A DNA stretch of 64,000 nt from Pseudomonadota bacterium (GTDB taxonomy: Bacteria > Pseudomonadota > Gammaproteobacteria > Burkholderiales > Burkholderiaceae_C): positions 310,001-374,000 of the forward strand of contig JAIUPQ010000001.1 of NCBI GenBank assembly GCA_020161145.1, given 5' to 3'. Below, piece by piece: positions 16,595 through 25,064 of the stretch. A model generated the notes under the pieces. The model was not told where the DNA came from, ran no database searches, and worked only from the letters and a program-made list of their open reading frames with translations. A program made the translations under genes and the position numbers. Numbering within the stretch: the first letter of the stretch is position 1; each line of letters opens with the position of its first letter.

Positions 16595-19288
16595 ATGGAA
16601 AGCGCGACCTTCAGATACCGATTTGGTACGGCGGAATTCGATGAATCACGCTTCGAGCTTCGTGTGGCCGATCTGCCAGTGGACGTTGAGCGTCGGGCCC
16701 TTGAAGTACTGATTTACTTGCTGCGTCACGCGGGCGAGGTGGTGACCAAGGACGAGCTGTTGCGCGAGGTTTGGGCCGGGCGCATTACGGTGGACAAAGT
16801 GCTGCCCAATGCGATCAACAAATTGCGGCGCGCCCTGGGTGAGACGAATGCCAGTCATATTTCCACCCAGGCCCGGATCGGTTACCGCCTCGATGGCGTC
16901 GTCTCGCGGATCGCGGTGAGCCGGCAGCAGGTCAGCCCGCTCGCCTTGAGCGCGGGCCAGCCGGTGCCGGGTCGGGCCAGTTTCGTGCTGCAGCGCCAGC
17001 TCGGTTTGGGGGGGCAGGCCGAAGTCTGGTTGGCCGAGCATCAAAAGACGCGCGAGCCGCGCGTCTACAAGTTTGCGGTCGATGCCGACCAGTTGCGCGC
17101 GCTCAAGCGCGAGGTGACGCTGCTGCGGGTGCTGCAGGAAGGGCTGGACGACACGGGCCATGTGGTCGAGTTGCTGGACTGGAGCTTCGAGCAGCCGCCG
17201 TTTTTCATGGAATACCGTTACGCCGGACCGACGCTTGCCGATTGGGCGGCCGAGCACCTGGCGACGCTGGACGTGCCGGCGCGCATTGCGTTGTTCCTGC
17301 AGATTGCCGATGCCGTGGCCGCCGCGCACGCGGTGGGCGTGCTGCACAAGGACATCAAGCCGGCGAACGTGCTGGTGACCGGCGACGCCCACCACCCGCA
17401 CGTGCGCTTGACCGACTTTGGCAGCGGCCGCCTGATGGAGCCCGACCGCCTGGCGCAGCTTGGCATCACGCGCATGGGTTTGACCCTTGAGGAGGGCGTG
17501 GGCAGCGACTCCACGTCGGGCACCCCCATCTACCTCGCGCCCGAACTCTTCGTGGGTCATGCACCCACGGTCAAAGGAGACGTCTTTGCGCTCGGCGTGC
17601 TGCTGTACCAGCTGCTTTGCGGGCGCATCGGTCAACCCATGGCCTCTGGATGGGAAAAAGACGTGGACGACGAGCGTCTGCGCGAAGACCTGCGACTGGC
17701 GACCGACGGCCAACCCGAGCACCGATTGGCCACGGCGGCTGAGTTGGCCAATCGGCTGCGCAACCTGGAGCCGCGCCGCGCCGAGGCGACACGCCAACGG
17801 CACGTCCAGGAGGACGTGCGCCGCGATCGCGAGGCCCTGGCGCGCGCGCAGGCACGCAAGCCGATCGCGTATGCGTTGTTTGGCGTGCTGGCAGTGGGCA
17901 TCGCGATCTCGCTGTGGCTGCAGCAGCAGGCGGTCTCGGCACGCAATCAGGCTCGCGCGCAGCTGGACCGCGCCAACGTGCTGGCCCGTTTTCTGAACGA
18001 GGACCTGATTGGCCGCTCCAATCCGCTGGTGCAGGCCAAAGGCCCTGACGTCACGCTGCGTGAGTTGCTGCTGACCGCGCGCGACCGCGTGCCGGCACGC
18101 TTTGCCAGCCAGCCGCAGACCGCAGCCACCCTTCATGGCAGCCTGGCCAGCTTGTTCAACGCCGTCGATCTCTTTCCCGAGGCCGAGGCGCAGGCGCGGC
18201 AAGCGCTTGATCTGCTGGAGCGAGATGGCGTCGGCGATGACGAGACGACATTCCAGGCCCGGGCAGTGCTGGTGCGCGTGCTCTCGCGGATGGGCCGATT
18301 CGATGACGCGGCCCAGCAGCTCGAGGCGCTGAAGCAGCAGAGCGCACACACCCAGAACCCGCGGGCCCAAACGCACCTTGCCGCAGCGCGCAGCATGTTG
18401 CACATGGCACGGGGCGAGTTTGACCAGGCGGCGGTCCAGTTGCGGGCGGCGGTCGACGGGCTTGGCCCCAGCGACCCCGCCAGCACCGCGCTGCGCGACT
18501 CGCTGCGGCTGGACCTCATCGCATCCCTCACGCAGGCCGGGCAGGACCAGCAGGCATTGGACGAAGGCCGCAAGCTCATTGCAGACGCCCAGGCGCGCAA
18601 GGAAGACAGCAGCTTGCTGGTGGCGCTGGCGCGCCTGGCGCAGGTGCGCGCGCTGGGCGAAGACCATGCGGCCGCCGAGAAGCTGCTGCTGGAGGCGCAG
18701 CCGGTGATCATGGCCCGGCTGGGGGACAACCACTCGAGGCACCTGCAACTGCTTGGTGAACTGCTGGGCGTGGCCTTCAGGAGCGGCGACTGGCCCAAGG
18801 CCATTCACTATGCCCAGATGGTGCACGAGCGCGTGCGGGCCAAGCTAGGCGACGCCCACGTGCTGACTTACGTCAGCCTCGTGAACTGGGCGCGCGCCCT
18901 GGATGAAGCGGGAAAGGCCAAAGAGGCTGTGGGCAAGGCGCGCACCGCCTATGAGCATCTTCACCAGCTCGTTGGGCCCGGTTCGCCGCAAACCCAGGAT
19001 GCAGCGTTCGTGCTCGCACAGCTTGAGCTTGAACTCGGTGATGCCCGGCGTGCGCAGCCGCTGATCGATCAGCTCGACGCGGCCGTGCTCGAGTCCGGCC
19101 GCGCCACGGGACAGTGGCCCGCCACCATAGATTTGCTGCGGGGCATGGCGCTTCAACTTCGGGGCGAAACCGCAGCCGCGAAGCAGACCCTGGACGTGGC
19201 GCTTCTCGCACTCAAGGAAGAGGAGGACTTGACGCAGCCAGCGCGCCTGTACGTGGTGGCACAGGAAGCCCGAGCCCGCCTGCGTTGA
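16595..19288 (+). CDS. Winged-helix / Ser-Thr kinase / TM / TPR-like fusion protein
   Basis: About 897 residues from ATG 16595 (a GTG at 16553 is also in frame). Residues 5-105 form an OmpR/CadC-type winged helix (VDVERRALEVLIYLLRHAG, then VDKVLPNAINKLRRAL and RIGYRL). Residues 130-390 are a Hanks-type kinase with all key residues: GLGGQAEV loop, K159 (VYKF), HKDIKPANVL with D253 and N258, DFG 274-276 and TPIYLAPE. One TM (424-441) follows, then about 450 residues of alpha-helical TPR-like repeats predicted outside the membrane. The layout is that of a one-component membrane sensor that could bind DNA and phosphorylate proteins. The divergent lipoprotein is the obvious regulatory target. Substrates and signal are unknown. 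Confidence 0.85.
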   Translation: MESATFRYRFGTAEFDESRFELRVADLPVDVERRALEVLIYLLRHAGEVVTKDELLREVWAGRITVDKVLPNAINKLRRALGETNASHISTQARIGYRLDGVVSRIAVSRQQVSPLALSAGQPVPGRASFVLQRQLGLGGQAEVWLAEHQKTREPRVYKFAVDADQLRALKREVTLLRVLQEGLDDTGHVVELLDWSFEQPPFFMEYRYAGPTLADWAAEHLATLDVPARIALFLQIADAVAAAHAVGVLHKDIKPANVLVTGDAHHPHVRLTDFGSGRLMEPDRLAQLGITRMGLTLEEGVGSDSTSGTPIYLAPELFVGHAPTVKGDVFALGVLLYQLLCGRIGQPMASGWEKDVDDERLREDLRLATDGQPEHRLATAAELANRLRNLEPRRAEATRQRHVQEDVRRDREALARAQARKPIAYALFGVLAVGIAISLWLQQQAVSARNQARAQLDRANVLARFLNEDLIGRSNPLVQAKGPDVTLRELLLTARDRVPARFASQPQTAATLHGSLASLFNAVDLFPEAEAQARQALDLLERDGVGDDETTFQARAVLVRVLSRMGRFDDAAQQLEALKQQSAHTQNPRAQTHLAAARSMLHMARGEFDQAAVQLRAAVDGLGPSDPASTALRDSLRLDLIASLTQAGQDQQALDEGRKLIADAQARKEDSSLLVALARLAQVRALGEDHAAAEKLLLEAQPVIMARLGDNHSRHLQLLGELLGVAFRSGDWPKAIHYAQMVHERVRAKLGDAHVLTYVSLVNWARALDEAGKAKEAVGKARTAYEHLHQLVGPGSPQTQDAAFVLAQLELELGDARRAQPLIDQLDAAVLESGRATGQWPATIDLLRGMALQLRGETAAAKQTLDVALLALKEEEDLTQPARLYVVAQEARARLR

Positions 19289-19289
19289 G

Positions 19290-19352
19290 AGCGCCCCCAA
19301 ACCTGCCGCTGCGCGTCAGGCCCCCCGCGGGGGACAAGATAACTTGGGGCGG
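19290..19352. repeat. Nested hairpin segment between convergent genes
   Basis: In the 100-bp gap between the kinase fusion and the patatin gene, cgcccccaa near 19291 can pair (one bulge) with ttggggcg near 19345. Inside lie cctg/cagg and a ccccc-gc-ggggg hairpin at about 19320-19334. This gives a branched fold that may act as a bidirectional terminator or be an intergenic repeat of the lineage. There is no U-run. Confidence 0.45.
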
Positions 19353-19388
19353 CCCGTCGTTTTCTTGTGAGGCGCTTTGGGTGCCCCT

Positions 19389-20516
19389 TTACCCGCGCCC
19401 GAAATCGAACGTGCGCACGCCGCAGCGGTCAGCGCGGGTCTTGCCGCAATGGACTTGCCAGTCGCCGTGGCGCAGCGCCTTCATCATGTCGGCGTGGCCG
19501 GCGGCCCAGCGCTCCAGCACCGAGGTGCGCGAGAACTCATAGTCCTTGGCCTGGCTTTCGTCGTGCTTGGTGCGGTAGATCAGCTCCACCACGTCCACGG
19601 CATGCGACGGCAACCCACTGATGAGATAGGCCAGATCGGGGTCGGCCTGCATCGCTGCGGGGAGCTTCTCGCGCAGACGCTGCGCGGCCTGGGCCCGCTC
19701 ATACAGGTTCAGCTCCATGGTGGTGTTCAGGCGGGTGCGGCTGGAGTAGCGGATGTCCTTGAGCCGCTCGGCGGCCTCGTCCAGGTTGCGCGGCAGCTTG
19801 CCGCGAGCCGGGAACAAGTCCACCTGGAAGATCAGCCGGTGGCCCTGGGCGGGCTGATCCAGCACGTATTGCAGCGGCGTGTTGGAGACGATGCCGCCAT
19901 CCCAGTAGTAGCGGCCGTCGATCTCCACCGGCGCGAAGGCGGGCGGCAGCGCGCCGCTGGCCATGATGTGGCGCTCGTCGATGCGCTGATGGGCGGTGTC
20001 GAAGTACTTGAAGTTGCCGCTCTCGACATCGACCGCCCCCACGGCCAGGCGCATCGGGCCGTCGTTGAGCAGGTCGAAGTCCACCAGCTCGCGCAGCGTT
20101 TCGGCCAGCGGCGTGGTGTCGTAGTGGCTGATGGCACCGGGCGTGCCCGGCGCCTGGAAGACGGCTGGCGGCACGCGGGGGCGGAAAAACCCAGGGATGC
20201 CAAACCACAGCGCCTGCGCCGCAGCGGCTTCGTTGAACAGGTCGCGGGCCGGCGTCCAGAACGCGGGCGCCGGGGCCGGCAGGGTGGCCGAGACCTTGTC
20301 CCAGAACGCCCGCAGCCGCGCCACGCGCTGGGCCGGCGGGTTGCCGGCGATCAGCGCCGCGTTGATGGCGCCGATGGAGATCCCCGCCACCCCGTGCAGC
20401 GGCATGTCATGGGCGGCCAGCGCATCCATGACACCGCCCTGGTAGGCGCCCAATGCGCCGCCACCCTGGAGCACGAGGACGACTTCGTCATGGGTGGGGG
20501 AGGGGGATGACGGCAT
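19389..20516 (-). CDS. Patatin-like phospholipase with DUF3734-type tail
   Basis: A 375-residue patatin-family serine acyl hydrolase. The oxyanion loop is GGGALGAYQGG (18-28), the nucleophile S47 lies in GISIGA (G-x-S-x-G), and the second dyad residue is in YYWDGGIVSNTPL (Asp of DGG). The C-terminal 100 residues, including the SRTRLNTTMELNLYERAQ region, resemble DUF3734. Patatins of this type hydrolyse phospholipids, and some are linked to polyhydroxyalkanoate granules, which fits the phasin gene directly upstream. ATG 20516 has AGGAG eight bases before it. A terminator-like hairpin lies just ahead of that ribosome-binding site. Confidence 0.88.
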   Translation of the reverse strand: MPSSPSPTHDEVVLVLQGGGALGAYQGGVMDALAAHDMPLHGVAGISIGAINAALIAGNPPAQRVARLRAFWDKVSATLPAPAPAFWTPARDLFNEAAAAQALWFGIPGFFRPRVPPAVFQAPGTPGAISHYDTTPLAETLRELVDFDLLNDGPMRLAVGAVDVESGNFKYFDTAHQRIDERHIMASGALPPAFAPVEIDGRYYWDGGIVSNTPLQYVLDQPAQGHRLIFQVDLFPARGKLPRNLDEAAERLKDIRYSSRTRLNTTMELNLYERAQAAQRLREKLPAAMQADPDLAYLISGLPSHAVDVVELIYRTKHDESQAKDYEFSRTSVLERWAAGHADMMKALRHGDWQVHCGKTRADRCGVRTFDFGRG

Positions 20517-20528
20517 GGGTGGCTCCTG

Positions 20529-20570
20529 AAAAGAAAAGAAGCCCGGTGGTGCTTGCGCACAACCGGGCTC
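20529..20570 (-). terminator. Intrinsic terminator between phasin and patatin genes
   Basis: On the minus strand an 8-bp stem AGCCCGGT/ACCGGGCT, extended inside by GTGC/GCAC, is followed by TTCTTTTCTTTT. It would end phasin transcription or attenuate read-through into the patatin gene, whose ribosome-binding site starts immediately after the T-rich tract. Confidence 0.75.
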
Positions 20571-20724
20571 GGAACGCTCAAGCCCGCTCGCACGGGCCGA
20601 ACCAATCGCAGGAGAGGCTTCCACTCAGCCAGCACAAAAAATGCACTGGCTGAAGGATAGAGCCGCCTGGCAGAGCCAGAGTTCCCCTGAATCGGGCGTT
20701 GTTACAAATTCGCCAGCGCGAGGC

Positions 20725-21273
20725 TTAGGCGGCGGTGCGGCGGGCAGCCTTGGGGGCAACCTTGGCCACGTTGGCCGTCATGGCTTGCATGTTGGCTTCG
20801 GCCACTTCAGCAGCCTGCTTGGCGGCCTTCTGGGCGCTTTCGTAGGCGTTGTTGGCGGCGGTCACGGCCGACTTCATCAGGGCGGCCACGTTCTCGCTAC
20901 CGGCCGGGGCGTTCTTGACGGCGGTTTCCACGTTGGCCATCAGGGCCTTCTGGGCTTCGCCCATCTGCTCTTCGACTTGCTTGGAGATCGAGGCCGTGGT
21001 GGCGGTGGCGATGTCATACAGGTGACGGCTGTAGGCAGCGGCCTTCTCGGCGGCCGGCTGCAGCAGGCTGGCTTGCAGGGACATCAGCTCTTGGGCGTCC
21101 TTGGCCGACAGGGCGGCACGCACGGTGTCGGCGGTCTCGCCCATGGTGGCCTTGGCCACTTGCAGGTTCAGCTCGACCAGCTTTTCCACGCCTTCGAATG
21201 CCTTCTGGGTCAGGTCGAACAGGCTCTCGACGTTGGCTTTGTGGTTGGCCAGCAGTTGGTCGGTGGTCATCAT
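20725..21273 (-). CDS. phaP: Phasin (PHA granule-associated protein)
   Basis: A 182-residue, Ala-rich, largely helical protein of the phasin family that coats polyhydroxyalkanoate granules and controls their size and number. The N-terminal block with [33 protein letters not shown] and the long amphipathic coiled-coil region are typical, and the tail is basic ([10 protein letters not shown]). The first of two ATGs (21273) follows AAGGAAG with seven bases between. The upstream region contains TTGC/GCAA-type palindromes that could bind the PHA repressor PhaR. Strong expression is usual for phasins and fits the good ribosome-binding site. Confidence 0.92.
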   Translation of the reverse strand: MMTTDQLLANHKANVESLFDLTQKAFEGVEKLVELNLQVAKATMGETADTVRAALSAKDAQELMSLQASLLQPAAEKAAAYSRHLYDIATATTASISKQVEEQMGEAQKALMANVETAVKNAPAGSENVAALMKSAVTAANNAYESAQKAAKQAAEVAEANMQAMTANVAKVAPKAARRTAA

Positions 21274-21328
21274 GGTTGCTTCCTTTCAGTTTCAGTTGGA
21301 GGGTGCGCAGCCACAAGGTACATGCAAT

Positions 21329-21344
21329 TTGTGCACTGCAACAA
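21329..21344. promoter_or_regulatory. Candidate PhaR site 1 upstream of phaP
   Basis: ttgtgcactgcaacaa is a near-palindrome with TGCA cores, 56 bp upstream of the phaP ATG in the divergent phaP/nitroreductase gap. PhaR regulators recognise TGC/GCA-rich palindromes upstream of phasin genes; the match here is by pattern only. Confidence 0.4.
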
Positions 21345-21385
21345 AACTGAATTCTACAGACTTTGTGTCGCTTGGCAAGAAAAAT

Positions 21386-21410
21386 GTTGCGGCGCAGCAA
21401 ATTGTTGCAA
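21386..21410. promoter_or_regulatory. Candidate PhaR site 2 in the divergent gap
   Basis: gttgcggcgcagcaa (TTGC...GCAA inverted) is followed immediately by attgttgcaa, a second TTG/CAA palindrome. Together with the site at 21329 these make an unusual cluster of TTGC/GCAA motifs between the two start codons. Confidence 0.4.
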
Positions 21411-21436
21411 TCCGGCACCTCCTGCACAATGACGCG

Positions 21437-22132
21437 ATGCACAAACCTGACCTCACTGCGGCTGTCGATGCCGCCATTCGTGGCCGCCATTCGGTGCGCG
21501 CGTTCCTGCCCACGCCGGTGCCGCGCACCACCATCGAGCACCTGCTGGACGTGGCGGCGCGTGCGCCGTCGGGCACCAACACCCAGCCCTGGCAGGTGCA
21601 CGTGCTGACGGGCGCCAAGCTGCGTGACTTCACGGCCAAGCTGCATGCGGCCTACCTGGACCCGGCCCAGATGGCCACGCAAAAGCCCGAGTACGCCTAC
21701 TACCCGCTGGAGTGGCGCAGCCCCTTCATCGACCGGCGCCGCAAAGTGGGCTGGGATTTGTACGGCCTGCTCGAAATCGGCAAGACCGACAAGGTGCGGA
21801 TGGCCCAGCAGCACGCCCGCAACTACCTGTTCTTCGACGCGCCGGTAGGCATGATCTTCACCATTGACCGGGTGATGGCTCAGGGCTCGTGGGTGGACTA
21901 CGGCATGTTCCTGCAAAGCATCATGGTGGCCGCACGCGGACGTGGGCTGGACACCTGCCCGCAGGCGGCCTTCATTGAAATGCCGCAGCTCATCGCCCAG
22001 GAGCTGAACCTGCCACCCGAGCAGATGGTGGTCTGCGGCATGGCGCTGGGCCACGCCGACCCGCACGCGCGCGAGAACACGCTGATCACCGAGCGCGAGC
22101 CGGCGGCCGGCTTCACCACCTACTGGGACTGA
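21437..22132 (+). CDS. Nitroreductase family flavoprotein
   Basis: A 231-residue FMN-dependent oxidoreductase of the nitroreductase superfamily. Signature regions: RHSVRAFLPTPVP near residue 18, the FMN-contacting AARAPSGTNTQPWQVHVLTG, a central WVDYGMFLQSIMVAARGRGLDTCPQAAF helix-strand unit and the C-terminal CGMALGHADPHARENTL, the usual MA(L/I)G-x-x-D motif. Physiological substrate is unclear; the family reduces nitroaromatics, quinones or enones with NAD(P)H. It starts at ATG 21437, divergent from phaP, and is followed after 2 bp by the hydroxyacid dehydrogenase, so both are probably co-transcribed. Confidence 0.9.
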   Translation: MHKPDLTAAVDAAIRGRHSVRAFLPTPVPRTTIEHLLDVAARAPSGTNTQPWQVHVLTGAKLRDFTAKLHAAYLDPAQMATQKPEYAYYPLEWRSPFIDRRRKVGWDLYGLLEIGKTDKVRMAQQHARNYLFFDAPVGMIFTIDRVMAQGSWVDYGMFLQSIMVAARGRGLDTCPQAAFIEMPQLIAQELNLPPEQMVVCGMALGHADPHARENTLITEREPAAGFTTYWD

Positions 22133-22134
22133 GC

Positions 22135-23088
22135 ATGGCAGCGCGGCCGCACGTGGTGGTGGCGCCCGCCATCGCCCCCGAGGTGCTGGCGCGCCTGCAA
22201 GCGGCGTTCGACGTGGACGCGGCCGGCCTGCAGCCGCTGGCCGCACGCTGTGCCCATGCCGACGGCCTGCTGGTGGGCCCCACCGAGCGGGTGGACGCGG
22301 CGCTGGTGGCCGCCTGCCCCCGGTTGCGCATCGTGGCCAGCCTGGCCGTGGGCACCAACAACATCGACCTGGCCGCCTGCGCCCAGCGCGGCATCACCGT
22401 CACCAACGCGCCCGACGTGCTGACCGAGACCACCGCCGACCTGGGCCTGGCCTTGCTGCTGGCCGCTGCGCGCAACCTCAGCACGGCCGAGCGCGAGCTG
22501 CGCACCGGCAACTGGCGTGGTTGGGCCGTGGGCCACCATGCGGGTGCGGATGTGCACGGCGCGGTGCTGGGCATCGTGGGCATGGGCCGCATCGGCCAGG
22601 CCATTGCGCGGCGCGCCGTGCACGGCTTTGGCATGCGGCTGCGCTACGCCAACCGCCGCGAACTGCCACCTGCAGTGGCCACGCCGCTGGGTGCCCAGTG
22701 GCGGCCGCTGGACGCGCTGCTGCAAGAGGCCGACCACGTGCTGCTGACCGTGCCCTACAGCGCCACCACCCACCACCTGATTGGCGCGCGCGAGCTGGCG
22801 CTGATGCCGCCGCATGCCACGCTGGTCAACCTGGCACGCGGCGGTGTGGTCGATGACGCAGCGCTGGCCTGTGCGCTGCGCCAGGGGCGGCTGGCCGGTG
22901 CCGCGCTGGACGTCTTCGAAGGTGAGCCGCGCGTCCATCCCGAGTTGCTGACGGCGCCGCGCTGCACGCTGACGCCGCACATCGCCAGCGCCAGCCGCGC
23001 CACGCGCACGGCCATGGCGGCGCTGGCGGCGGACAACCTGCTGGCGGTGCTGGCGGGCCAGGCCGCCCGCACGCCGGTGCAACCATAA
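22135..23088 (+). CDS. D-isomer specific 2-hydroxyacid dehydrogenase (glyoxylate/hydroxypyruvate reductase type)
   Basis: A 317-residue NAD(P)-dependent dehydrogenase. The Rossmann motif is VLGIVGMGRIGQAIA. Catalytic residues are visible as Arg in LVNLARGGVVDD, Glu in DVFEGEPRVHPEL and His in TLTPHIASAS. NRRELPP at the adenosine-binding strand end has Arg residues that favour NADP, typical of GhrB-like enzymes. A likely role is reduction of glyoxylate or hydroxypyruvate. It follows the nitroreductase stop by 2 bp and ends just before a shared terminator. Confidence 0.88.
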   Translation: MAARPHVVVAPAIAPEVLARLQAAFDVDAAGLQPLAARCAHADGLLVGPTERVDAALVAACPRLRIVASLAVGTNNIDLAACAQRGITVTNAPDVLTETTADLGLALLLAAARNLSTAERELRTGNWRGWAVGHHAGADVHGAVLGIVGMGRIGQAIARRAVHGFGMRLRYANRRELPPAVATPLGAQWRPLDALLQEADHVLLTVPYSATTHHLIGARELALMPPHATLVNLARGGVVDDAALACALRQGRLAGAALDVFEGEPRVHPELLTAPRCTLTPHIASASRATRTAMAALAADNLLAVLAGQAARTPVQP

Positions 23089-23112
23089 AAAAAGCGCCCT
23101 GTGCGGGCGCTT
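23089..23112 (-). terminator. Convergent terminator
   Basis: aagcgccc and gggcgctt form an 8-bp stem with a 5-base loop. On the minus strand the stem is followed by a long T run (from the taaaaaaa on the plus strand), so it is a good terminator for the secreted-protein gene at 23145. On the plus strand it lies 3 bp past the dehydrogenase stop and may serve it too. Confidence 0.8.
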
Positions 23113-23144
23113 GGGTTGGGGCTGAGCCCCCAGTGGCGCAACAC

Positions 23145-23540
23145 TCAGGGGTGCAGCGAAGACCGATTGCCGGGCGCCGCACGGGTCAGCGAGGCGTCGC
23201 TCCAGGTGCCGGAGTTGAAATAGTTGCCGTCCTGGTCGTAATACGTCCAGGTGCCGTTGTCGTTGATGCGCACGAGGATGAACAGGGCAAAGTCAGCTAC
23301 GTAGTGGCCGGTCTGGCCCATGCCCGTGCCGGAAACGTTGGCGCGCTGGCCAATGGCGGGCGAACTGCCGCCCGCGCAATCGTTGTTGCTCCAGGTGCCG
23401 GTGACGGTACCGTTGGCATTCATCATGATGTTGCTGACGCCATCGCAATAGCCATCAAAGACGATGGCGCTGGGCATGGCTTGGGCAGCGGTGGCGCCGG
23501 CAAACGCGGCAACGGCGACGAGGGTACGGATGATCTGCAT
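23145..23540 (-). CDS. Small secreted protein of unknown function
   Basis: 131 residues with a clear signal peptide (IIRTLVAVAAFAGATAAQA, cleavage expected before MPSAIV). The mature part is Gly/Asn/Ser/Thr-rich with repeated GTWxxxxx segments (VTGTWSNNDC, DNGTWTYYDQDG, NSGTWSDASL) and two Cys, suggesting a small beta-sandwich. I do not recognise the family. ATG 23540 has GGAGG at good spacing; four codons upstream are also open but lack a ribosome-binding site. It has its own terminator and stands alone between convergent and divergent neighbours. Confidence 0.7.
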   Translation of the reverse strand: MQIIRTLVAVAAFAGATAAQAMPSAIVFDGYCDGVSNIMMNANGTVTGTWSNNDCAGGSSPAIGQRANVSGTGMGQTGHYVADFALFILVRINDNGTWTYYDQDGNYFNSGTWSDASLTRAAPGNRSSLHP

Positions 23541-23698
23541 GGTTTCCTCCAAAAAACCGGTTGAGACATCAAACGAATGCGCCGTGTTGGAAATGCTTGT
23601 GTTACAGACGGCGCCAATCCACTTTAGTCCTGTTACACGTCATTGCCTACCGGGCATACCCTCATGGTGGTGGTACCTAGCCGGATGGGCTTGCGACA

Positions 23699-25039
23699 AT
23701 GCCGGCGATGAATGAAGGATCAGTCTGGCTCTGGATGGCACTGGCTCTGGGCCTGTTGCTGGGCGTGGTGGTGCTGTTGCTGGCAGCATGGCGGCGCGGC
23801 GCGCGCGAGACGGCCACATCCAGCGACCTGCGCGAACTGCGCGATGCCGTGCACGCCAGCGCCCGCGACGGGCGCGGCGAGCAGGCCCAGGCGCTGGCCC
23901 TGTTGCAGCAGACGCTGCTGGCCCAGAGCGGCGACGTGGCCCGCACGCAAAACGAGCAGATCGATTCCTTCCGCGTGCAACTGGCCGCCATGCAGCAGCA
24001 ATTGGCGCAGTCGCTGGCGGCGGCCTCCGACGTGCAGACGCAGGCGCTGGGCCGGCTGGCGATGCAGTTGCAGGAACAGTTGCGTGCCGTGGCCGAAACC
24101 ACCGAACGGCGCCTGGCCACGCTGCAGGAGGGCAACGAGAAAAAGCTCGATCAGATGCGCGCCGTGGTGGACGAGAAGCTGCACGCCACGCTGGAGACGC
24201 GGCTGGCCGAGAGCTTCAAGCAGGTGGCCGAGCGCCTGGAGTGGGTGCACAAAGGCCTGGGCGAGATGCAGGCGCTGGCGCGCGACGTGGGCTCGCTCAA
24301 CCGCACGCTGACGGGTGTCAAGACGCGCGGCCTGTTTGGCGAGACGCAACTGGCCGCGCTGCTGGAGGCCGTGTTCACGCCCGACCAGTACGCGGCCAAC
24401 GTCGCCGTGGTGCCGGGCCGGGCCGAGCGCGTGGACTTCGCCATCCGCCTGCCCGGGCGGGGCGGCGAGGACACCGCGCTGTGGCTGCCCATCGACGCCA
24501 AGTTCCCGCGCGAGGACTATGAGCGCCTGCTGGCTGCGCAAGAGGCCGCCGAGCGCGAGGCCGCAGCCGCCGCCGCGCAGGCGCTGGAGCGGCGGCTGCG
24601 CGATGAGGCCAAGAGCATCCGCGCCAAATACGTGGCGCCGCCCCACACCACCGATTTCGCCATCCTCTTCGTGCCCAGCGAGGGCCTGTATGCCGAGGTG
24701 CTGCGCCGCCCCGGCCTGGTCGAAGACCTGCAGCGCGAGCACCACGTCATGCTCGCCGGCCCCACCACGCTGCACGCCATCCTCAGCAGCGTGCAAATGG
24801 GGTTTCGCACGCTGGCGCTGGAGCAGCGCAGCGCCGAGGTCTGGGAGGTGCTGGGCGCGGTCAAGACCGAGTTCGTCAAGTTTGGCGACGCGCTGGCCCA
24901 TACGCACAAGAAACTCCAGGAGGCCACCGGCTCCATCGAGAAGGCCCAGGTGCGCACGCGGGTCATGACCCGCGCGCTGCGCGGCGTCGAGGCGCTGCCG
25001 GGCGAGCAGGCCCAGGAGCGGCTGGGCGACGAGACCTGA
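23699..25039 (+). CDS. rmuC: RmuC family DNA recombination protein
   Basis: A 446-residue protein: N-terminal TM (about 10-30), a long coiled coil (about 45-190), then the RmuC nuclease-like domain with GVKTRGLFGETQLAALLEAVF, LWLPIDAKFPREDYERLL (the D-x-K of a PD-(D/E)xK fold), TTDFAILFVPSEGLYAEVLR and AGPTTLHAILSSVQMGFRTL. RmuC limits inversions at short inverted repeats; its exact biochemistry is not settled. The ATG at 23699 is used, with a second ATG three codons later. It heads a plus-strand run to waaA. Confidence 0.93.
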   Translation: MPAMNEGSVWLWMALALGLLLGVVVLLLAAWRRGARETATSSDLRELRDAVHASARDGRGEQAQALALLQQTLLAQSGDVARTQNEQIDSFRVQLAAMQQQLAQSLAAASDVQTQALGRLAMQLQEQLRAVAETTERRLATLQEGNEKKLDQMRAVVDEKLHATLETRLAESFKQVAERLEWVHKGLGEMQALARDVGSLNRTLTGVKTRGLFGETQLAALLEAVFTPDQYAANVAVVPGRAERVDFAIRLPGRGGEDTALWLPIDAKFPREDYERLLAAQEAAEREAAAAAAQALERRLRDEAKSIRAKYVAPPHTTDFAILFVPSEGLYAEVLRRPGLVEDLQREHHVMLAGPTTLHAILSSVQMGFRTLALEQRSAEVWEVLGAVKTEFVKFGDALAHTHKKLQEATGSIEKAQVRTRVMTRALRGVEALPGEQAQERLGDET

Positions 25040-25064
25040 AAAACCCGGGGCGGACAATGCCCGC

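Noticed and set aside
16646-18826. A 726-codon minus-strand open frame opposite the kinase fusion
   Set aside because: No recognisable domains; the plus strand holds complete kinase motifs and a winged helix.
20626-20652. cagccag/ctggctg hairpin downstream of phaP as a terminator
   Set aside because: Only 7 bp with a long loop and the T run in the loop rather than after the stem; the hairpin at 20529-20570 is a much better terminator.
23600-23637. Two TGTTACA copies 31 bp apart upstream of the small secreted protein gene
   Set aside because: Seven-base matches at this spacing are expected by chance often enough; no regulator candidate is adjacent.
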